A stretch of 64,000 bases of DNA from Ascidia mentula (taxonomy: Eukaryota > Chordata > Ascidiacea > Phlebobranchia > Ascidiidae). The notes under the pieces are model-generated. The model was given only the letters and a program-made list of their open reading frames with translations, made no database searches and was not told where the DNA came from. A program made the translations under genes and the position numbers. Below are positions 31,741 to 44,600 of this stretch, in pieces (position 1 is the stretch's first letter; every line of letters starts with the position of its first letter). The stretch spans positions 15,128,001 through 15,192,000 of the forward strand of contig OX387203.1 of NCBI GenBank assembly GCA_947561715.1, read 5' to 3'.

Positions 31741-33450
31741 CATAAAAGTAAATTAGTTTTCTTGATGTTATGTGAATATCACATATCTTGCACACTTGCA
31801 CAGAATGTCACCATTAACTAACTTAAAAGTGTTTCTTCGGTTTGACGTTGTAAAACTTAAATCATTTTAACCTGTTGTCATTTTTGACAAACAAGTTGCA
31901 GATTTTAACAACTTTTTGTTGGTTTTTAAATTGGGTTAAAATATAATCAATCATATTATTGATCAATACTTCATTATTTTGTAACAATTAAATAATAATG
32001 ACTTATATCAATGGTGGGGAAGGTCAACAATAAAAACATAACCTTGTCTCAGACAATTTATAAAATATCATTTATGCAAAACTTTTTGTGTTAATTAAAA
32101 GCAATACTGCTTACCGTATGTTTGTCACTTTCTGTTATGAGTAAGATTGCATTCTATCGGAGTGTGTTTAACTTCTTATGCTACAATTTGGGTGTTTTTT
32201 ACCCAGGATTGCAGAGAAGTATTGGTGTTTACAACAACTCAATTATTTCCAGTCGTTATTTTCCAATCCTCAGGTTGGCATCGCTATGACTCTGCAAAAA
32301 CAACACTGGTATTTAATGACTTTGCAATTAAAAGCACCAATGTTTGTAAATGAGTTTTAGATTAAATTAAAGACGTTTTTCTTTATGGTTCTTTTGCTTT
32401 TGTCAATAACTTCGACAAACAACAACTACAGTCAGACCTTTTTAATCTAAACTGCTTCGTTATATCTAATATGTTTTAGTCTGCATAAAGAGCCATCCAG
32501 CACATACTTTTATTAAATTCCACTTAACATATGTAGGGGTCAACATAAAATCAAAAATGTGTTTGCTCTTTCTTTATTAGCAAAGTCAATCTAACCTTTT
32601 TTGCACCAACTACAAGGATTCAATGTAGGGCAGACATGTTGTTGATGACCTTGTGAAAATTAGAGGTCATGACATTCTTTTTTTGTGTGTTTGTTTTGAC
32701 CACACAGGGATTTGAATATTCTTGATGTTGCCTTGGTGATGTTTTATTCTTCAGTGCAACCTGGTGGATAAATGTAAAATGAAAGGTTTTGGGACCACTG
32801 TCGACCCGCAACTAGAGTACCACTGAAACTTGGCAAATCTCAAACAAATGCATAATTATGACAGCCAAACATAACATGGTTTTAATGTAATGAAACAAAA
32901 AAAATAGTGTCTAATAATGCTACAAGAAATTACTATTGTAAAGTTTATGCAGCAAAATAATGTTATATAGGCATAGTTACACACACTTGTGATAATATAG
33001 CAATATCAATACCAAGGAAAAAGTATCACATAAGTTTTCAGTATTTCTTTCATTGAAATTTACATACAACAAAGTTAAATACCGCTTGTGGGGCAACCCA
33101 ACTTTTTTGCTTGCGACCTCTTTTTCAGATCAAAATTTCCTGGGATTCGTTGTGTTGGTCAATCATCTAATTCAGTGACTCTTGTCCTCTTTGTCCTGGA
33201 AAATAAAGCAGTCAGAAAAGTCATTGACCTCTTTGATGTTTTGGTAAATCTGTTCCTGCCAAGATTAAAGTACGGGGTGAAAGTCACAATGTGTTTTCCA
33301 TATAACCAGGTTGTTACTTGCTTCTACTGTTTTGCATATATCCATGCTCATATTGTAAACTACACAAAAATTTTTTTGGGAAAATAGGGGTTTATAAATC
33401 ACTTAAAGTGAGTATTTAGAGGTTGTGGAAGACTCCCTGGCAACGCTCTA
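31741..33450 (+). other. triplicated spacer block, unit 2
   Basis: The block is collinear with 7246-8790, plus about 120 bases (31805-31930) missing in unit 1 but present in unit 3 (50185-50315). The candidate plus-strand exon stretches are here at 32273-32353, 32755-32876 and 33129-33387, with an early stop in the second. No gene is supported. Confidence 0.35.
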
Positions 33451-33453
33451 TGA

Positions 33454-33740
33454 AGGGGTCGGCAACCCCTGGCACATTAATTTAATATTCATGGCATGCC
33501 AAGTGATTTAGAAGTTCATACTTCAGTACTTTTACATGCGTTCGGGATTGGCTTGGGTTGCAAAGATACGTCAAAAAGATAAATGTCGAAGAATTACACA
33601 AATTTACACAATAAAATTTATATAATGATATAGGTAATGAGGTGGTGGCAACACAGTGGTAACAAGATAAGGACAATATACTCTGGTTTGCACATACATA
33701 ATTGAAAAACAAACATGTAATGTTTAAACGTTGCTGACTC
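33454..33740. mobile_element. hAT-like MITE, unit 2 copy
   Basis: It opens AGGGGTCGGCAACCCCTGG and closes CGTTGCTGACTCCTG. It is the clearest of the three unit copies. It predates the unit duplications. Confidence 0.45.
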
Positions 33741-34001
33741 CTGCTGCACTGACACTGGTTAAGAACCACTGGTATAAGTTCGAAATTTGCAAAAAAATTT
33801 AGCTATCTTTTGCAGAAAAATTCACAAGCTTTGCATATATATATAATTTACTGTGAGATGGAGCCCGACAGCACCACTGGTTTTAGCTTTTACATGGACA
33901 TGGGGTTTTCACCTTGATTGTCTTCAGAAGTTTGCATCCAGTGTTTGTTGAATTCTTCGACTGGTTGTTTGGCGAGAAAAATTGTCAAGAGCCAACATCA
34001 A

Positions 34002-34058
34002 GCTGCACCGATAAGACCTAACAGATCAAAACATTGGCCCAGTCCTCCAGTCTGCAAC
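34002..34058 (+). ncRNA. hammerhead-like sequence, unit 2, degenerate
   Basis: It sits at the same site as 9337-9393. The core reads CCGATAA and the GAAA box AAAA, so it should be inactive. Confidence 0.5.
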
Positions 34059-34649
34059 TCACTTAATATGATTTCTGTTGATGGAAGTCACGAATTAATT
34101 AGTTTGAGGTCAGCATGAAGACCAGAACTTCTTCCAGAAAGAATTCATTGTGTGGATTAGTGATGTTTTTTGGATCCAATAAGATTGTTCTCATTAAGTG
34201 TGTTTTATTCAGGTTTTGGATAAAATTTATTCTAGGATTTTTTTTATTTGGATTGACTCGAGGATTCATTTAAAAATAAACACAGCAACTAACTATTAAA
34301 CAGAGCACAACTTAACTGCAAGTAAGTGTTTGTGTACAACAGACCAATACAAGACATACACTTACTTCATTAACCAACATATTCTCTTGAACTTGATTCA
34401 TGGGCGTTGTCAGTTTGTGGGAGTTTCACTCTTCATTTGCAATGAGATTTCTTCCATTTAAAACCAATACATTGGAAAATAAGATATTTTGGGACAGTTG
34501 AAGTTTTAATTTCATTCCAAGACCAAGTAGATCCGTCTGTTACGTTCCTACATGACAACATTCTATTCCACAAACAACCCCTGGTATTCTTTCTTCTGAA
34601 AACTGGAATAAAAATGTCGGAAAACTTTCGTCTCACTTTCTGCTTCAGA
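34059..34649. other. 3' flank of NLR2, no gene seen
   Basis: The sequence is collinear with 9394-9978. It contains no supported gene and runs directly into an 824-bp MITE. Confidence 0.45.
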
Positions 34650-35473
34650 CCGCATATCAGTAATTATATTAAAATAGTTTTGCCCGCGGGGAATGCCCGT
34701 CTTGTACTCCTGCGTCATAGATAGTCTCAGTTCCGTCACAAGGCAACCGGTGATGCGTTGGGGTCAATTTTCTGGTTGAATGAGCAAGAAGTCACGTGGT
34801 GTAGCCAGGGCGATTTTCAGCGTGTTTAGTGCAGTTTTAGTGCATTTTTTGCTCTTCTCAGTCAGTCAGACGTTTGGTGCAGGGTGCTGTGAAAAGTTTA
34901 ATTGAAAAACCACCAAAATGTTCAAGGGGATGTAGCTCAAAATTGAATCACAGAAGTATACCTTAATTTGTGATTTTATGTTAGGCCCGCCTCTTGGCTA
35001 CGCAGTAAGGTGAAAATTAGTTGCAAGATAGTTGCTTAAAGCACCACCTAGGGGTCTTTTAGGCCCCCGATTAGTCATTATTTTAGCTAAATTGGCTGCA
35101 AAAAAATGTAAGATGGTTTTGCGAAAAAATGAATCACAAAAACCTCATCCAATTTGCAATTTAATGTTGGCCCTAACCCTTTTCTACGCAATGGCAAAAA
35201 AAATTGTCACAGGAAAGTTGCTTTGGTTGCCCCCTGGGACTGTTTTTGCTATCCTATAGGACAAAAGATCCTCCTGGAGGCTCCTCAGATCCTTGCTGTG
35301 TTTTGGCGGATGCAGCTGCAATCAATTTTTTTTCTCTATGAATAGTACCAGTAGATCTTCATGGGTCACTGACCACAGGAATTGTTGTTGGCAAAAAAGC
35401 AAATCACTCAGTATGGGTATTAATGGTGATAGCCTTCAAAACTAGATTTTTGGGATTTAATACTGATATGCGG
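34650..35473. mobile_element. non-autonomous DNA transposon, 824 bp, 7-8 bp target duplication
   Basis: Ends are CCGCATATCAGT and its complement ACTGATATGCGG. The flanks GCTTCAGA and CCTTCAGA match at 7 of 8 positions, and the empty site is seen in unit 1 (near 9980). Related sequence occurs at 3220-3746 and, older and more worn, in the NLR introns near 16770-16960, 42570-42760 and 61330-61520. No transposase is present. Confidence 0.75.
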
Positions 35474-35531
35474 CCTTCAGACATATTTCACTTTATATAA
35501 TTCGCAGCAATTTTATTTACAGCAAAAAACA

Positions 35532-35537
35532 TTTATT
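35532..35537 (-). terminator. poly(A) signal of NLR2
   Basis: AATAAA on the minus strand about 100 bases past the last exon, conserved with NLR1 and NLR3. Confidence 0.55.
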
Positions 35538-35635
35538 TTGAACAAATCACAAAAAAACACAAATAATTCTGGAAGTCGCGTGTTTTATTTCAATCCGGAC
35601 CACTGGAATCTGCATCGGATGAGAGGAAGGAATAT

Positions 35636-38600
35636 TTACTGATCATTCAAACCCGAAACTCCCGGCTGAAAAATCACAAAACTTTTAATTTCATCAAAAT
35701 TAACAAAACCATGTTTTAATGCAAATATAAATTAAACAAATTCTTACCGGGTTTTCCAGTTTTTTAATCTCTTCTCTCAAGACTCGAATAGATTCGGAAT
35801 CGAATCCGCATTCATACAGCCACAACTCCTCATCCACTTTAGGGAGAATCCGACAAATATTTTCAACATCTTTTTGTTCAAACTTGTTGTCACTCAGGTT
35901 GAGAAATCTCAACTATTTAAAATATAAAGATTGGTTGGAAATCTTTGTTTTAAACTTTTTTTGAAACAGATTTTTTTTTTTTAAAACCGGATTAAAATTA
36001 ACTCCATGTTTTCACTTTTGATTAAAAAAAGTAAGTTTTATAAAAATATCATGGATTTAAACAAATATTTATTCTCAAACTAATGAAAACCAACCTTGGG
36101 TCCCATCTTCATAATCGCTTCACAGATCATGTTTAAAGTTTCGGAATTAAGTCCGCATTTACCAACCCCAGCTCCAAACTGGGTTCTCGAATCCGTGGGA
36201 GGAAATCCGAGAGAGCGAAAACATCCGAAATCTTCAGTGGGATTCCGGTTAAATCCAACCACGGAGGACAAGAGAGGGCGATTTCATCTCTAAATATTCG
36301 GTCAACTTCCTGCAAATCTACGAGGAAATCTGAAACAGGGACAAGTTTATTAAAACAAACATGGCGGAAGTTTTATTAAATCACTAAAACTTTTTCATGC
36401 AAACTTCAAACAAGATTTCTTCACTTTTAATCGGATTTAAACAAGACAAGATCCAACAAATTAATCAAATACAAAAACATTAACTTACTGGAAGGAAAAT
36501 ACAAACTTTATCCGACAAAAAATATGCGACCTTCCTTTAAAACTTTCAACCTGAACATTTTTATTCCATTCTCTTCCATAAGAACAATGGAATTGCGACG
36601 TCACAATACTTACTGTGACGTAACAGTTACGTTTACAAACACGCATCACACAGACTGGAAATAAATACTAACCTCGTAACTCGTATCTATTTAAATACGA
36701 TCCATCAGGCCTTTCTTCTCCCAAGTATTTCGAAAGTTTTTTCAACAACTTCGCGCGTTTGTCTGAAAATAACAAGATCAACATTTACGGCAAAAATAGA
36801 AGCCATGTATTTGGATGGGAGAATTATTTACACTTCCAATGTGCGTTTTCCACAAATATAACCTGCGTATATTAGATGCGTAATGATATGTGAGACTTTC
36901 TAAACCACGATGCCCGTTTACACAATATAATGGTAGCTTGAAGTGGAAAGTATGTGAAAGTTTAACAGCAAGCTTTTCGCGTAAAGCAACGTTGTGTAAC
37001 AAATTGTAAACATGGTTTTGCAAATCGTTCAGGGCCTGTCAATGCAGACAAGTGCAACAAAACAAATATGTTACATAAGCAGCATCTTAACTTTGGCAAT
37101 AGTTTCTTTGTCCCAGCTTTTTACACCTAAATGCCTTGTATTACTTTGCTGGTTACAATTATTACAGCAGAATGATTTTTCTATGTTTAGATGAGAAAAA
37201 AGAAAAGATTGTTTTTAATGTAACTGACTACCATGCATTTGTTCCTCATTGTTAAGTGTGGAGGATGCTGGATCACTGGAAGCAGTCTTGACTGAGGTTG
37301 ATGGCAAGGTTTTTGGACTGGAACCACTTCCATCACCTGTAAAAAACAATCAAGGTGGACCAGGGCATTCCAGGCCACTGCTCTGTCTGTGGGAGTTCGC
37401 CAGTTGGACTTTACAGCAGGGATTCACTACACGAATGTCATATTTGGTTTGCCAGTGGTTTTTGAATTGGCTTTGCAAACAGGTTTTAACTTTACAAAAC
37501 TACTCTTTGAGTTGTGCAACCTGCTTAACTGGGAAAAGGGGATTTAATTCAGCTATGCTGTATTCATAGTAGTGATGTGTTGCGCCGGATCCGTGTACCC
37601 GGACCCGGCCGGATATTGACCAATTTTCAATACCCGGACCCGGCCGGATAATAGACTTAATTTTACCGGATAGTTGGGGAAGCATTTTTGTCCTAAAAGC
37701 GCAAACATTTCACAAATTACTCGTTTTTGGGACCCAGTCTGTTATACTCGCCGACGTAAGATTTTTCTGTTATTTGTTATTAAGGTATTTCGTGACGTGT
37801 TGTACCATATTAATAAATGCCCATGTTTATTTGTTTCACTCATGATAGGCTAACCTTAACATAGCATTCTGTTTGGCAATCAAACATTTTTGCCATACCG
37901 ATAAAATACACTAATCGGTGTTAACAAACTGCCGGATCCAAATTATCCGGCCGGATTTGATTGATAACTATCCGGATCCGGCCGGGCCGGATAATTTGGA
38001 ACTGGGAACATCACTAATTCATAGGCTAACCACTGCTTTAAACCACACCGGGAGTCCATTTCAAAAGCAAATCAAAAAAGAGGCAATTTTGGAGCCATTG
38101 AGATCTATGAATATTCTTACTGACTGTTTTAAGAACAGCAACAGCAAAATGTTTAAAAAAAGCCATAATAATTGAGAGCTGCAGACAGGGTGTACACGCA
38201 CTGTTTTGGCCTATGAGGTCTCTCAGCAGGCACATTGATTTTCCAAACCACCGGTGGTTTGTCTCTGTTGTTTGGTACCCAGTATAGGGTACCCAATGGA
38301 TCGACATTGACCGAAAGGTACCACAAAGTGGAAATCAGTGTGCCCGCTAGTGTAAAAGCCTGCACAGTGCCACAGTCAACAGCTGCACTGATAAGACAGA
38401 CATCATAGGTCGAAACAGTGCATGTACACCCTGTCTGCAGCTCTCAAAATGTGTGAAATGTTGTAATATTCATACCATTTGACAATTAATTTAATTTCCC
38501 AAAACCACAGGTTTATGCAAAACAATGGATATAATAAATACCAAAGAATTTTTGTGTTACAAAAATGGTATACTTCAGTACTTGCACTAAAAATCAATTA

Positions 38601-41600
38601 AGCAGCGTGTGTATATAGGCCAGAACTTACTTTTTACATGTCCTAGTTCACCACCATCTATTTGAGGTATTCTGGTTGCCTCAAGCTCAGCTGCAGCAGT
38701 TGAGGTTTCACCAGCTGTAGAAACATGTGTTAAATTTACATTAACAATACATGATTGTTTAGATTAACACAACAAATGGATTGAGCTACTGGGGCATGCT
38801 TACAGCACTAAAACGTTGCACACCAAGTAACAGCGGCATCATAGCCAAGCCTGGTAAAGCTTCTTTTCCTGACAGCTCAAGATATAAAAAAGCACTGGAG
38901 TTTAAACTCATAACCCTGGTCATTAGGAACCATAGTTCTACCAATTAAGCTATGAAAGTAATAAAAAATGGAAACACCCAGTTTGGCTGTGATGTCACTG
39001 CCAAGAAGCAGGGAAATAAAACTCAATATTTTCAAAATTTAACCTTTTCCTGCATGTTTTGGATGTTTCTTTGAACGTCTTGAAAAAAGTCTCGCAAAAA
39101 AACCTGTATGTTTCTTTGTGGCAGAATTGGAATAAACTATAGAAAAATACTGAGTTTATCAAGTCAAGCATAACCATGATATAACACATAATACACTGTC
39201 AAATCTTGTGCAGCACAATTTAAAAAAGAAAGGATTGTTGTTATGTTATGTTATCTGCTTTGTATATATTTATCACCATTATCCAGCGACTGTTTTGAAT
39301 GTTGGGCCTTGGAAGTTGTTGCGCCATCTAATGTTTTGGATGAAGACGATTCGATATTTGTTGAAGCCAAACCATCCCTGAAAGCTTCAAAACAATGTGT
39401 TGAAATATATAGTATAGCATATATATATATATCATTCTTTTTCTATTTTTTTGTAGACTTTAGTGAAGTGTTGTAATATTCATACCATTTAACAATTAAT
39501 TTATGTTAATTTAAAATTATTAATGTAACCACAGGTTTATGTAAAACAATGATTATAAAAAATACCAAAAAAATATATGAATGCAAAACATGGTGGCAAC
39601 ATTACACTCCAGTTTGTGTTGCAAAAATGTTATAGTGCGTTACTTGCACTAAAAATCATTTAAGCAGCGTGTGTATATAGGGCAGAACTTACTTTTTACA
39701 TGTCCTAGTTCACCACCATCTATTTGAGGTATTCTGGTTGCCTCAAGTTCAGCTGCAGCAGTGGAGGTTTCACCAGCTGTAGAAACATATGTATTACAAA
39801 TCATAAACAAGATATACTGGGATACCATCTGTTTACAAGTGCCTTGATGAAACAGCGTACAAACATTTGTTGAAATTCTAGTAAAATTTTAAATAATTGT
39901 TCCAGTGGTTTTTAAGTTTAAGTGGTTTTTTAAGTGGTGTGCATAAAAAATTGCAACATAGACAAATTCCATCCAAAAATGCGAATCGTTGTGAAATTGC
40001 ATGCTGCGACAAGTGTCATGAACTTTCAATGGGCATTAAATCCTGTTTCTGGTTGTTAATTGGCATTTTGATATTCAGTTCAAAGTACAACCCAACCATA
40101 ATTTAACACATAATGCACTGTCAAATCTTGTGCAGCACAGTTAAAATGAAAGCATTGTTGTTGGTTATGTTTCACTCAAACAGTTTTCTGCTTCGAAAAC
40201 ATTTACCACCATTTTCCGGCGACTGTTTTGACAGTTGGGCCTTGGAATTTGTTGCGCCATCCAATGTTTTGGATGAAGTAGATTTTACATTTGTTGAAGC
40301 CAAACCTCCTCTGCAAGCTGTAAAACAATCAGTCACAATATATAGTATAGCATATAATATATCTTTCTTTTTCTATCAGTTATATTTAAGTTCAATGCTA
40401 TGTAATCGGCAAATTTTTGTCAGCAAAAAAGATAACAGAAACACATTTTTAATACACAAATACCAAATAAATATAGTACTGACGGATTTTATGCATCTTG
40501 GAAATTGTCGTACCGCTGACAGCACTATTGACAGGATCAGATTCTGAACTGGTTTCACTACGTCCACTTCCAGAGGCTTAGATTGAAAATTATAAAATAA
40601 AAAAAATGGTCATTAAAGCACAAACTTTCCAATGCGCTGCACATACCTGGTTTGTGTCCGAGCAAAAGGCCACACACAAAACGACGAACCATTGCCCAAT
40701 GGGGTTTGTAAATCAAATCGTCTACGATTTGATCAAATTCTTCATCTGACATAAACATAGAAATGTAGTATGCACCAAACATTTCCTGCAGAACTTGATG
40801 AAGGTAGTAGAAGAGAACATCTCTCCCATCAAAGACTCTACGACTGGGAAACCGGGAGAACTTTGCCATTTTGAACACTACATCCTGTACTTTTACATCT
40901 TCTAAACCTACTTTTTGAAGGTCATCATGTGTGAACACAACGGTTTTACGAACCATTCCTTCATATGCCATTTGGCTAAGTGGCAACTTGAGGTTTTCTA
41001 ATTTCTCTCCTTTTGCATGCTCAGAGTGGCCAAGTTGTTGCAAAACTTCATCAAATACATTAGTTATGGTGGAAATACTGTGCACCTCACCAAATAACCC
41101 AGCATAAACAATAAATTGTAAAAGCATTGGATTGCGGCATAAATCAAGCAATTGTGGAGATTTAGTTGCAAGTTTGTTCCACAGTTCATTTGCTTTATCA
41201 CCTGAGTAACTATCAAACAGTGTCTTTGCATCCTCAGGAGAAAGATCACTGACATAAATTGTTGGTTTAGGTCGGAGTCCTAATGGTATTGATAGCAATG
41301 AGTGGGGCCGAGAAGTAAAAATCAATTTAGATTTTGGAAAAAATTGCCTGCTGCAAAGGTTAGCAACAAGTTGTTGTACTGGCAAGGGAGTGTGATACTT
41401 CTCATTTACAGGTGCCATGTTTTCTAGTGTCCAGGTTGCTTGATCTAATCCATCAAAAATAAAAGCACACTTTTCTGGGTTCTTTATCATCCACTGGAAA
41501 ACCAAACTGAGTGTTTCCTTTGAAGCATGGTTGAACTGGTTATCCAGCAGAAGCTCCTGCAAAGTAAGCTTTCTATCGCCGTAGTTTAAATACATGAACC

Positions 41601-44600
41601 GAAGATGAAGCACTAAGTGATCTTCTGTTTCTAGTTGCCTACATAATCTCTTTGAAAGAGTAGTTTTGCCACATCCAGCCGGTCCAAGAAAAGCTAGAAA
41701 TATGCCTTGCTTTTTGTGTTCTTTAAAGCTTGAAACTAGTTGGGGAAATTTGATGTGTTCACCAACAAATCGATCACTGTCCCCGTTGCTTGTTGATGGC
41801 TGAAACTCATTTTCCTTTTGAGGATCAATTCCTTTGTAAACATCAGTATCTATCAGTGTTGGTTGAACCTCTGGTATTTTAACCTTTTGCAACTCTTCAC
41901 TGTAAGGGACAACATCGGGATCAAGATTTTCAAGCTGATACTTTTTGATTTCATCAACTGCCTGTTGCAACTTTTCTTCTGCAAATTTTAAACAGGTTTT
42001 TCAGATAATAAATCCATGTTACTGTGGTTTTTAGACAAAACAATGAGCTCTAGCATCTATGTTTGGCTGGTTTAATTTTAGTGCAGCATGCTGCATAACC
42101 ACAACGCAAATTGAGGATTAGTGTTTATCTGTTAAATTATATTGTAATGGTAACGTCTAATGCCACAGAAAAATAATAAAATCCCCAAGCACAAAAACGG
42201 GAAAAAAATTGTCTGCTGTTTAGTTTTTTAGCCAACCGTCTAATGTATCATTATATTTTCATTTCAAATGCTTGTTTACAAAGTTTTAGTTGATCTAACT
42301 CTTATTTTTCGTCAATTTATGGAACTACTTTGCTTCGGAGTAGGAACAAACATAATTTCAGATGACATCAATAAACATCACAGAGTATATTTAGTTGTAA
42401 CAGGCAAATTTCGAGTTGTAACTCTCTTATTGGTTGTATTTTTACCCACAATGCAGTACACTTTATGGAGGAAAAAACAAAAAGGACGCATATTGGAATT
42501 TCTATTAAAATAAATTTGGCGGCGGAAAATTTCCACCTTGTATTTGATCCCCTGTTACCATAGAAGGAGGACGTCACAAAGCAATCAGTGAAGCATTGGG
42601 GTCAATTTTACGGTTGAGTGAGCACGAATGCACGAATGTGTTGTTGCTTAGGGGAATTTGAGTCTGTTTTGGGCAGTGGAGTTTTGGGCGTGTTAAGTCA
42701 GGTAGCTACGTGGTAACGTGTGCTGAAAAAAATTGAGCCAAAAAGGCGGGTAAAACTTCAGGCTATATTTGCAGAATAATTGAAGACTTATGTCTGCGTC
42801 GAACGGCAACAAAATTCTGGTTTTCTACTAGTTATGTTCCCAGTTCTAAACTATCCGGCCTGGCGAAACCTAGTGTGAAGAAAGTGTGCAGAAAAAGTGG
42901 ACGCGAACATATCAGCGGAAAGTAAATCAATCGAAATCATAATCACTCAGCAAAACATGGAAAACAAGTCAGGTTTTTTAACAAAGTTGTATATTTTCTG
43001 TTTTTTCAGAAAAAGAATTTTTAGCGATTGTATGAGAGTGTTTCCGTTTCACAGTCAGCAAAAAAAGCTCCATCGTAGACAGACGTAGGTGTTTCAGCTA
43101 CAGTGTTTGTTTTGCATGTTGGCCAAACAATCGTGAAGAAAATTCCTCACTTTCTAAGCCCATGTGATCGGCGTGAAGATGCCTTGGTAACTTACTGGCA
43201 CCGTAGATTCATTTGACAGTTTGGCTCAATACAAAATACGGTAAACTGGAATCTTCTGTCCACCGTAATCCATATTGGAAATAGCTGTCCCTGTACTGTC
43301 GTATCTACCAACTGATTTAAACGTTTTCACAAACACTTTTACTTCCCGTATGTTTGCTCAGTTTCGCTTGTCACAGCTACAAAAAAATGTTCCACACTTG
43401 TCCTCAAGTGGTTTGTAAAATGGTTACGTAGGTTATTTGTGATGTCACGAGGTTACGAGTTGATAGCAAACTATTGAAACAATTCATGGCTTGATGCCAC
43501 ATTATCAAAATGTTTGCAGTGGCAACATATAAGCGCATGTGTAGAATGGTTTCATATCTCCGTCGAAACTCTTTCATCAATTTTTCGCGGCATACTCAGT
43601 TTGCGAAACCTGTTAAATGCATTATTCTGACAAGCTGTAAAGTGCACTGTTCGTTCAAGTAGACAAATATGATCGGATGCTCATCATGATTCTACAAGGG
43701 AAGTGAGAGCTCCCGAGCATCTGGATCCAAACACAAATTACTAAACACATAAAAGTGTCTGAAAACTTTTTTACATCTTTTACGCAAAAAGATCACGGAC
43801 AGCATGCTTTCGTCTTAAATGCTGAAGTCAGGCACATTCTCATTTCAATAGGAATATGACTTTCCTTGAAAGCAGAGGTCGGTGTTGTGACAACCATGAC
43901 ATGCACGCCCACAGCCTATTTTATATTCATGTACGGAGCGTTTCCTTACGAAATATGTATTATTTGGTTCGCTTTTACTGGTGGAAGAGCAAATGACTAT
44001 GTTAGTGGCACTGATCTACAATATTTCGTGATCTACAATAAAAAAAAAACGTTATCCAATGTCCAAAAATTAAATACCGCAAAATAATTTGCGCCATTTT
44101 CAACAATAAATCTTATCACCAAACACTCAATATAGGTACAAATGGAATTGTTTAAAACCACCTAAAATAAATCATAACTAGCCAAATACCGAACGAAAAA
44201 GAGTTAAATCAGATTTAACTCCGCCGTCAGAGGCTTCGAGCGAGAAAATCACGCCGTCACGGCCATGGCCGTGTTTGGTGTGAATCATGCTTTAGACCAG
44301 TGCTTCCCAAACTTTTTTTCTGTACCGCCCCCCAAACAGCTTAGTCATTTAACAACGCCCAACAAAACAGACAAAAAATACAACGAATTTATTTGTTACT
44401 TGTCAATTAATGCGTTGGGTGGGGTTGGTGCAATGACACCAATTTCGTTTAATTTCTAATATTTCAATACCAAACTGTAGTTAAAAACAAGTAAACCATA
44501 ACACCAAAAATCCTCATTTTCGAATAGCGGTTATTTAGCGTTGATTGGTGACACATTGTGACATACAAAAAATTCGTTGTGACGTCAGAATCAATATCTT

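Larger units (their letters stand above)
38173..38446. mobile_element. palindromic hammerhead element, unit 2 copy
   Basis: This is the counterpart of 12351-12655 in the same NLR intron, with part of the left arm deleted. It contains two hammerhead-like sequences in opposite orientation. Confidence 0.6.

Noticed and set aside
40113-40547. 144-codon plus-strand frame, with related frames near 13459, 58115 and 59009
   Set aside because: These are antisense to the module B linker exons, whose phase-1 splice sites and conserved frame are on the minus strand.
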